A DNA stretch of 5,824 nucleotides from Nitrospirota bacterium. GTDB lineage: Bacteria > Nitrospinota_A > UBA7883. The position numbers and the translations under genes were made by a program. The notes beneath the pieces are model-generated. The model saw only the letters and a list, made by a program, of their open reading frames with translations. It had not been told where the DNA came from and ran no database searches. The stretch spans positions 1 to 5,824 of the forward strand of contig DRJW01000159.1 of assembly GCA_011052055.1 (NCBI GenBank), in the 5' to 3' direction. This document shows, piece after piece, positions 1-4,869 of this stretch. Every line of letters begins with the position of its first letter. The stretch's first letter is position 1.

Positions 1-267
1 GACCCCGATGACCCTGTGGGAAGGATAGAGGACGCATTTGAAAAAGTTGCAAAGGCCGAGCCTGTCGAAAAGAGGATAAGGGAGCTTGTAAAGGCTGGAA
101 AATTGACTTCCATAACACCGGACGAACAGGTCGAAGAGGCGCTCAAATCTGGCGATATTATAGAAGAAGAAGCCGAAGTTACGCGCATGGCCCTGGCCGC
201 CAGAAAAGAAGTGATAACCGTAGACGATTTCGGCCCCGACTACTGGAAAAAAACTGAAGTACGATGA
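1..267 (+). CDS. fadE: Acyl-CoA dehydrogenase, FadE type, C-terminal end (5' partial)
   Basis: The frame is open from the first base and gives the last 88 residues of a protein whose start lies left of the window. The segment reads DPDDPVGRIEDAF, then a helical charged stretch, then VITVDDFGPDYW near the end. This matches the C-terminal domain (DUF1974) specific to large FadE-type acyl-CoA dehydrogenases, where E. coli FadE has NPVGLLEEAL and INVDDFDPEEL at the same places. FadE is a roughly 800-residue flavoenzyme that oxidises acyl-CoA to trans-2-enoyl-CoA, the first step of beta-oxidation. The flavin-binding and catalytic regions are not visible, so activity cannot be judged. The stop overlaps the thiolase start by four bases (ATGA, 264-267), indicating an operon with translational coupling. 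The GTG at 16 is an internal Val codon, not a start. Confidence 0.86.
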   Translation, partial: DPDDPVGRIEDAFEKVAKAEPVEKRIRELVKAGKLTSITPDEQVEEALKSGDIIEEEAEVTRMALAARKEVITVDDFGPDYWKKTEVR

Positions 268-1571
268 GCAAACCTGGAGAGTCTGAAGATGGCCGTAAAG
301 TTTTCATAATCGACGGCGCGAGAACTCCTTTTGTTAAAGCCAGAGGCAAACCGGGGCCTTTTACCGCATCCGATCTTTGCGTGGCGGCGGGCCGTCCTTT
401 GTTGTCGAGACAGCCGTTTAAACCTTCCGATCTCGACGAGGTGATACTCGGCTGTATGATGCCGCTTCCCGAAGAGGCGAACATAGCCCGTGTCGCCTCC
501 CTTCGCCTCGCCTGCGGCAAAAAAGTCCCCGCATGGACGGTTCAGCGAAACTGCGGCTCCGGGCTTCAGGCGATAGATAACGCTGTAAGCAACATCAGGC
601 TGGGGCGCTCCGGCCTTGTGCTTGCCGGTGGAGCGGAATCGATGAGCCATTCGCCTGTGCTCTTAAACGAGAAGATGGTCACATGGCTGGGGCTGTGGGC
701 CAAATCGAGAGGGAGCGCGAAACTATCGGCGCTTTTTAAACTTCGCCCCGCGATGTTCGCTCCGGTAATAGGCCTGTTAAAAGGCCTCACCGACCATACT
801 GTCGGGTTGTCTATGGGACAGACCGCAGAAATACTCGCCCACAGGTTTGATATCAGCCGGGAGGAAATGGACGAGTACGCTATGCAAAGCCACCAGCGGC
901 TGGCCCGCGCGCAAGAGGAGGGGAGGCTAGAGGAGATCGAGGTCATTTACGATAACAAAGGCGGTTATTACGACCATGATGACGGCGTTCGAAAAGAGAC
1001 CAGCATGGAGGCGCTGGCAAAGTTAAAACCGGTGTTCGACAGGCCTTTCGGGTCGGTCACCGCAGGGAACAGCGCCCAGGTGACCGACGGCGCCGCCTGG
1101 CTTATCATGGCAGGCGAGAACGCTGTGAAAAAATATGGTCTTAAGCCCATTGCCACGATTGTGGACACGCAATGGGCGGGGGTCGATCCGGCGCAGATGG
1201 GGCTGGGCCCGGCTAACGCTATGGGCATGCTTTTTAAACGGCGCGGGTTAAAGACGGAAGATATAGATTTGTGGGAGATAAACGAAGCGTTCGCCGCGCA
1301 GGTTCTTGCCGTGTTGCGAGCCTTTAGCGACGCTGATTATTGCTCTGATGAGTTTGGGCTTAAAGCCCCCTTCGCGCCGATTCCGATGGACCGGCTCAAC
1401 GTCGATGGCGGGGCGGTGAGCCTGGGGCATCCGGTGGGAGCAAGCGGGGCGAGAATAGTCTTGCGGCTTATACACGCGCTCGCAAAAAATAACGCGAAAC
1501 GGGGGGTGGCCAGCCTTTGCATAGGCGGCGGGCAGGGCGGCGCGGCGCTGATAGAACGGGAGTTAAAGTAG
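264..1571 (+). CDS. fadI: 3-ketoacyl-CoA thiolase (acetyl-CoA C-acyltransferase), FadI type
   Basis: The 435-residue product is close to the usual FadI length (E. coli 436). It cleaves 3-ketoacyl-CoA with CoA to give acetyl-CoA and a shortened acyl-CoA, the last step of beta-oxidation, probably as the beta subunit of a complex with the downstream FadJ-type protein. The N-terminal thiolase half contains DGARTPF (17-23) and the nucleophile Cys97 in NCGSGLQAID. The C-terminal half contains NEAFA (340-344), GHPVGASGAR with His389, and Cys419 in CIGGGQG, so the catalytic set is complete. The long insert between NEAFA and NVDGGA (about residues 350-378) is of the FadI/HADHB kind and argues against short biosynthetic acetyl-CoA acetyltransferases. 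The ATG overlaps the fadE stop and has no strong Shine-Dalgarno sequence, consistent with coupling. FadA-like naming is possible, but length and neighbours favour FadI. Confidence 0.93.
   Translation: MSKPGESEDGRKVFIIDGARTPFVKARGKPGPFTASDLCVAAGRPLLSRQPFKPSDLDEVILGCMMPLPEEANIARVASLRLACGKKVPAWTVQRNCGSGLQAIDNAVSNIRLGRSGLVLAGGAESMSHSPVLLNEKMVTWLGLWAKSRGSAKLSALFKLRPAMFAPVIGLLKGLTDHTVGLSMGQTAEILAHRFDISREEMDEYAMQSHQRLARAQEEGRLEEIEVIYDNKGGYYDHDDGVRKETSMEALAKLKPVFDRPFGSVTAGNSAQVTDGAAWLIMAGENAVKKYGLKPIATIVDTQWAGVDPAQMGLGPANAMGMLFKRRGLKTEDIDLWEINEAFAAQVLAVLRAFSDADYCSDEFGLKAPFAPIPMDRLNVDGGAVSLGHPVGASGARIVLRLIHALAKNNAKRGVASLCIGGGQGGAALIERELK
1558..1562 (+). promoter_or_regulatory. Shine-Dalgarno-like GGGAG upstream of fadJ
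   Basis: GGGAG lies inside the last codons of the thiolase gene. It is 10 bases from a TTG at 1573 and 16 bases from the ATG at 1579, both in the fadJ frame. Spacing alone favours TTG and codon preference favours ATG. The difference is only two residues (Met-Lys), so the protein is unaffected. Confidence 0.35.
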
Positions 1572-1578
1572 ATTGAAA

Positions 1579-3612
1579 ATGGACGAGGAGAGCTTTAAAA
1601 ACTGGAGCCTGGAGGATGACAACGACAATGTTGTCTGGCTAGGGTTCGACAAGGCCGACAGCGCGGCCAATGTCTTGTCCCATGAGGCGCTCGACGAGCT
1701 GGACGATATTATCAAAGGCCTGAGCCTGGAAAAACCGCGTGGGTTAATCATATTCTCCGAAAAGAAAAGCGGATTTATCGCCGGAGCCGATGTGAACGAG
1801 TTTACGAAAATAAAAGATGTGGGGCAGGCGCAAGAGCTGATACAAAGAGGCCAGGGTATCATCGACAGGGTTGAGGCTCTTGATTTTCCCACTGTGGCCA
1901 TGATTCACGGTTTCGCCCTGGGAGGGGGCTTAGAGCTTGCGCTCGCCTGCCGATACCGCGTCGCCTCGGACGATGCGAAAACAAAGCTGGGTCTGCCGGA
2001 GGTTATGCTTGGAATACATCCCGGGTTCGGAGGATCGGTTCGCTTGACAAGGCTGATCGGCGGTCTGTCGGCGATGGACATGATGCTTACCGGAAGATCG
2101 ATAAGCGCAAGATCGGCGAAAAAAACCGGCCTGGTCGATCACGCCGTTCCTTATCGTCACCTGAAAATAGCGGCAAAAGATATGGTCATGAAAAAACCGT
2201 CCGTTTCCAGGCCCTCTTTGCTCAAAAGAGTCACTAATCACTCCTTTGTCCGGCCTTTGCTTTGCCGGGTGATGACCAAAAAAGTGGCGGGGCGCGCCAG
2301 AAAAGAGCATTATCCGGCGCCATACGCGCTCATAAAGCTTTGGCGCGACCACTTCGACAACAAGAAAAAGATGCTTACCGAAGAGGCCCGCTCCGTCTCC
2401 AGCCTTATAACCGGATCGACGGCCCAAAACCTCGTCCGCGTTTTTTTTCTTCAAGAGCGTCTTAAATCACTTGGAAGCGAGGCCGCTTTTGCTCCGGCCC
2501 ATGTCCATGTGGTTGGAGCTGGCGTGATGGGAGGGGATATCGCCTCCTGGATTTCTTTGAGCGGGTTTTCTGTCTCCCTGCAAGACACCGAGCCTGGCAG
2601 GATCGCGACAGCGATGAAACGGGCGCATACACTGTTTAAAAAGAAGCTTAAAAAACCGAGGCTCGTTCAGGCGGCGATGGACAGGCTTACGCCGGATATA
2701 GCGGGCAGTGGCGTAAGCCGCGCCGATCTGGTGATCGAGGCGATATTTGAAAACGCCGACGCCAAGAAAAGCTTGTATAAAGAGATGGAGCCGAAGATGA
2801 AACCGGACGCGCTGTTGGCCACGAACACATCGAGCATCCCGCTTGAGATTCTGGGCGAAGATCTGATGGAGCCTGAGCGGCTTGTCGGGCTTCATTTTTT
2901 TAACCCCGTGGCGAAAATGCAACTTGTAGAAGTGGTCAAAGGCGCCATGACCGGCGACGGCAGTATAAGCAAAGCGGCGGCGTTTGTTAAAGCGATCCGG
3001 CGCCTTCCCCTTACGGTCAAAAGCTCTCCCGGTTTTTTAGTAAACCGGATTCTCATGCCCTACCTTATGGAGGCTGTGCTCATGGAGTCTGAAGGGATAC
3101 CGGTTACGGTGATCGACCGGGCCGCCGTGAAATTCGGAATGCCGATGGGGCCTATTCTTCTTGCGGATACAGTCGGGCTTGACATATGCCTTTCGGTGGC
3201 GGATATTCTTTCAAAAGATATGAACATCGAGACGCCTTCTAACCTTAAAAAACTGGTAGACGCAGGGGATCTCGGCAAAAAAACAGGCAAAGGTTTTTAC
3301 CAGTTCGTCAAAGGCAAGCCAAAGCCGCGAAGGCCTGCGCCCAAAGGGTATATGGCGCCTGTTGATATCTCCGACCGGCTGATCTTCCGCCTTTTAAACG
3401 AAGCCGCCGCATGTGTCAGAGAGCAGGTGGTTGAAGACTCCGACCTGCTTGACGCCGGAATCATCTTCGGCACAGGGTTCGCTCCTTTCAGGGGCGGCCC
3501 GTCCCATTACGCGAAAGATACAGGGGTGGAGGCGTTAAAAGGCAGGCTCGATGAGTTTCAGCAAAAGTACGGCCCTCGTTTTACCGCCGATGAGGGGTGG
3601 TTAAAAATATGA
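1579..3612 (+). CDS. fadJ: Fatty-acid oxidation multifunctional alpha subunit: enoyl-CoA hydratase / 3-hydroxyacyl-CoA dehydrogenase, FadJ type
   Basis: The 677-residue two-enzyme fusion (E. coli FadJ is 714) hydrates trans-2-enoyl-CoA and then oxidises L-3-hydroxyacyl-CoA with NAD+. Residues below count from the ATG at 1579. The N-terminal crotonase domain (about 15-200) has the oxyanion-hole segment FIAGADV, the catalytic Glu119 in GFALGGGLE and Glu141 in LGLPEVMLGIHPGFGG. After a linker, the Rossmann domain begins at about 308 with the GxGxxG motif GAGVMG (313-318). It continues through NTSS (416-419) and HFFNP with the catalytic His439; Glu451 lies 12 residues later, the same spacing as the His450/Glu462 pair of E. 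coli FadB. SPGFLVNR and the C-terminal helical domains follow, ending near GFAPFRGGP. All key residues are present. The gene lies 7 bases after the thiolase stop and overlaps the next gene by ATGA. Together with the thiolase it should form a cytoplasmic trifunctional complex. FadB naming is possible. Confidence 0.94.
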   Translation: MDEESFKNWSLEDDNDNVVWLGFDKADSAANVLSHEALDELDDIIKGLSLEKPRGLIIFSEKKSGFIAGADVNEFTKIKDVGQAQELIQRGQGIIDRVEALDFPTVAMIHGFALGGGLELALACRYRVASDDAKTKLGLPEVMLGIHPGFGGSVRLTRLIGGLSAMDMMLTGRSISARSAKKTGLVDHAVPYRHLKIAAKDMVMKKPSVSRPSLLKRVTNHSFVRPLLCRVMTKKVAGRARKEHYPAPYALIKLWRDHFDNKKKMLTEEARSVSSLITGSTAQNLVRVFFLQERLKSLGSEAAFAPAHVHVVGAGVMGGDIASWISLSGFSVSLQDTEPGRIATAMKRAHTLFKKKLKKPRLVQAAMDRLTPDIAGSGVSRADLVIEAIFENADAKKSLYKEMEPKMKPDALLATNTSSIPLEILGEDLMEPERLVGLHFFNPVAKMQLVEVVKGAMTGDGSISKAAAFVKAIRRLPLTVKSSPGFLVNRILMPYLMEAVLMESEGIPVTVIDRAAVKFGMPMGPILLADTVGLDICLSVADILSKDMNIETPSNLKKLVDAGDLGKKTGKGFYQFVKGKPKPRRPAPKGYMAPVDISDRLIFRLLNEAAACVREQVVEDSDLLDAGIIFGTGFAPFRGGPSHYAKDTGVEALKGRLDEFQQKYGPRFTADEGWLKI

Positions 3613-3995
3613 GTGAGGAGTATCCAAAAGACAGGGCGCCTATCACAAGGGTGTTGACCATGCCGTCCAACGCCAACGCCACCGGGGATATTTTCGGTGG
3701 ATGGATTTTGGCCCAGGTAGATATCGCCGGGGCCATTCTGGCGGCCGAGCGGGCGCAAGGGCGCATAGTGACCGTAGCCGTGAATTCGGTGCATTTCAGA
3801 AAGCCTGTGTTTGTCGGGGACGTTGTAAGTTTTTTCTGCGAAATTTTAAAAATCGGCAATACATCGATGACCGTGCTGGTGGAGGTGTTCGCAGAAAGGA
3901 TCCCCGGTGTAAAAGATAAAGTGACCGAAGCTGAAGTCGTGTACGTCGCGGTCGATGAGAGCAGGAGGCCAAGGCCAGTCCCCCCGTCCGGGTAA
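3609..3995 (+). CDS. yciA: Acyl-CoA thioesterase, YciA-type hotdog fold
   Basis: The 128-residue product is close to E. coli YciA (132). YciA enzymes are cytoplasmic hotdog-fold hydrolases that split acyl-CoA into free acid and CoA with broad chain-length range. The signature TMPSNANATGDIFGGWILAQ (17-36) is nearly that of YciA, and Asp38 follows in the position of the catalytic Asp of the family (Asp39 in E. coli by direct comparison, Asp44 in the Haemophilus protein). GRIVTVAV and VHFRKPVFVGDVV build the central strands, and YVAVDESRRPRPVP matches the family C-terminus. The start is the ATG overlapping the fadJ stop (3609-3612), served by GAGGGG/GGTGG about 8-11 bases upstream. A GTG four codons earlier is less likely. 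Its position as last gene of a beta-oxidation operon suggests CoA recycling or release of stalled intermediates; that role is inferred. Confidence 0.9.
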   Translation: MSEEYPKDRAPITRVLTMPSNANATGDIFGGWILAQVDIAGAILAAERAQGRIVTVAVNSVHFRKPVFVGDVVSFFCEILKIGNTSMTVLVEVFAERIPGVKDKVTEAEVVYVAVDESRRPRPVPPSG

Positions 3996-4096
3996 TCAAC
4001 AAAACCGAATCGGGAGAGATAGCCATGCCGGACGGAACGGGTAGTGACGGCATCGACGGGGGGTATTTTGAAATAGCGAAATTTTCTCTGGTTTAA
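3959..4096 (+). other. Open frame overlapping and following the thioesterase end; possible frameshifted tail or 23-residue ORF
   Basis: A second frame is open from just after a stop at 3956-3958 to a TAA at 4094-4096. Its part beyond the thioesterase stop reads VINKTESGEIAMPDGTG and then ends FEIAKFSLV, with an ordinary amino-acid mix. A run of six C (3980-3985) lies where the thioesterase frame could slip by -1 into this frame, giving a protein of about 162 residues. Alternatively, the ATG at 4025, preceded by GGGAGAG at 4012-4018, could start a free 23-residue peptide. YciA relatives normally end where the annotated thioesterase ends, so the open frame may be chance. Confidence 0.15.
3984..4035. 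repeat. Inverted repeat CCGTCCGG / CCGGACGG after the thioesterase gene
   Basis: CCGTCCGG at 3984-3991 is the exact reverse complement of CCGGACGG at 4028-4035, with 36 bases between them. The arms do not extend and no T-run follows, so this is not a canonical intrinsic terminator. It could be a weak mRNA 3' structure, a paired protein-binding site or chance. Confidence 0.25.
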
Positions 4097-4097
4097 A
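4068..4097 (+). promoter_or_regulatory. Candidate sigma70-like promoter for the MscS gene
   Basis: TTGAAA (4068-4073, five of six matches to TTGACA) and TTTAAA (4092-4097, four of six to TATAAT) are separated by 18 bases. This is the most AT-rich part of the spacer. The start of transcription would be near 4104, about 35 bases before the ATG at 4138. An 8-base direct repeat AAATAGCG (4071-4078 and 4095-4102) overlaps both boxes, and a palindrome TTCGCGAA (4108-4115) lies just downstream. The boxes were found by eye only. Confidence 0.35.
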
Positions 4098-4137
4098 TAG
4101 CGCCAGTTTCGCGAAGGTGAATGGTGGTTGAGGGTAT

Positions 4138-4632
4138 ATGATCGATTATCTGTCCGGTTACTTGTTTGTCGCCCGGAATGTATTTCTGGGAGCCGTCATA
4201 ATCGCAGGCGCCTTCGCTCTTTCAAGGTTCGTCCGCGCAAGCCTTAAAAGCGCCATCAGCGGGTTTGAGTGGGCCCGGCAGGTCGGATCACTTATCACAA
4301 CCACCGCCTATTACGCCATTATGGCGATTGGCGTTATGATTGGCGTATCGGTCATGGGGGTAAATATCGCGCCATTGATCGCCGCTCTTGGGCTCGGCGG
4401 TTTCGCCCTCGGTTTCGCCCTCAGAGACGCCGTTGGAAATCTTCTGGCGGGCTTTCTTATAATAATCTACCGCCCGTTCGTGATCGGAGACTTCATCGCC
4501 GTATCGGGTATCGAAGGCGAAGTCAAACAGGTCAACCTGCGCTACACCGAGCTTGAAAACGAAGAAGGCAGATCGCTGATACCGAATCAAACCATAATAA
4601 ACACACCGGTAAAGGTGAAAAACAAAGACTGA
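4138..4632 (+). CDS. Minimal MscS-family mechanosensitive ion channel
   Basis: The 164-residue inner-membrane protein has three hydrophobic segments (about 9-29, 53-74 and 77-110). The third carries the MscS pore-helix pattern GLGGFALGFALRDAVGN and continues into LAGFLIIIYRPFVIGDFI, which matches the E. coli MscS TM3 and the RPF turn. A beta-domain follows with GIEGEV and IPN (148-150). The protein stops there: the C-terminal alpha/beta vestibule present in the 286-residue E. coli MscS is missing, although the reading frame is intact. Short members of this kind are known in the family, so it may be natural and functional. By alignment, Phe89 and Phe93 occupy the positions of the E. coli gate residues Leu105 and Leu109. 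The ATG is the first start after an in-frame TGA at 4129-4131; GAGGG at 4130-4134 is only 3 bases from it. The role is probably release of solutes on hypo-osmotic shock, unrelated to the fad operon. Confidence 0.88.
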   Translation: MIDYLSGYLFVARNVFLGAVIIAGAFALSRFVRASLKSAISGFEWARQVGSLITTTAYYAIMAIGVMIGVSVMGVNIAPLIAALGLGGFALGFALRDAVGNLLAGFLIIIYRPFVIGDFIAVSGIEGEVKQVNLRYTELENEEGRSLIPNQTIINTPVKVKNKD

Positions 4633-4693
4633 CGCTCACTCTCGCTGAAATCACATAGCTTTTTAACGCTCTGCGTAATGTTCCACACAGTGC

Positions 4694-4751
4694 TGTCATG
4701 CCGGACTCCGATCCGGCATCCCGGAGACCCCGGCTCAAGGCCGGGGTGACA
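4694..4751. repeat. 58-base two-hairpin palindromic intergenic element with TGTCA/TGACA ends
   Basis: The element begins TGTCA (4694-4698) and ends TGACA (4747-4751), an inverted pair. Inside are two hairpins. The first pairs ATGCCGGA (4698-4705) with TCCGGCAT (4712-4719) around a 6-base loop. The second pairs CCCCGGC (4728-4734) with GCCGGGG (4740-4746) around TCAAG. The wording, GTCATGCCGGAC followed by ATCCGGCATCC and then CGGCTCAAGGCCGGGGTGACA, is that of the palindromic elements dispersed in intergenic regions of many bacterial genomes. It lies between convergent genes and may fold in the 3' ends of both transcripts. No T-run follows on either strand, so a canonical terminator is not claimed. 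Confidence 0.75.
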
Positions 4752-4754
4752 ATA

Positions 4755-4846
4755 TTGCGGTCGGGGCGCCATGTGTTGCGGTTGGGTGACGCGCCGCAGT
4801 CAGGATGATATGTTGCGATCAGAATAAGCATGTTGCGGTCGGGGCG
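4755..4846. repeat. Degenerate array of a TTGCGGTCGGGGCG motif
   Basis: TTGCGGTCGGGGCG occurs exactly at 4755-4768 and again at 4833-4846. Diverged copies lie between them: TTGCGGTTGGG at 4776-4786 and TTGCGATC at 4813-4820. Starts are 21, 37 and 20 bases apart, so 37 may be two units of about 19. The last three copies are each preceded closely by ATG or ATGTG, suggesting a unit of about 20 bases. The array begins four bases after the palindromic element. Its function is unknown. Confidence 0.55.
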
Positions 4847-4869
4847 GCAATCTCACTCCTGCACGTTTA

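Noticed and set aside
179..946. Several minus-strand open frames opposite the thiolase gene
   Set aside because: They are antisense shadows of a gene with complete catalytic motifs, and they show no recognisable domains.
1930..2922. Two long minus-strand open frames opposite fadJ
   Set aside because: They are shadows of the codon pattern of fadJ, rich in Arg, His and Gly, with no domain signal.
3597..3611. GTG start at 3597 for the thioesterase
   Set aside because: It adds only four residues. The ATG at 3609 overlaps the fadJ stop and is better placed for coupling.
1..3995. FadR or other fatty-acid regulator operator
   Set aside because: The operon promoter is left of the window, and no convincing operator was recognised inside it.
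4727..4747. Strong GC hairpin as an intrinsic terminator
   Set aside because: No T-run follows it on either strand. It is better explained as part of the palindromic repeat.
4532..4831. 99-codon minus-strand open frame across the convergent gap
   Set aside because: It is largely the translation of the palindromic element and the repeat array, and it runs antisense into the MscS gene. It has no family resemblance.
4755..4846. CRISPR array
   Set aside because: The repeats are too short and diverged, the spacing is about 20 bases without distinct spacers, and no cas gene is visible.
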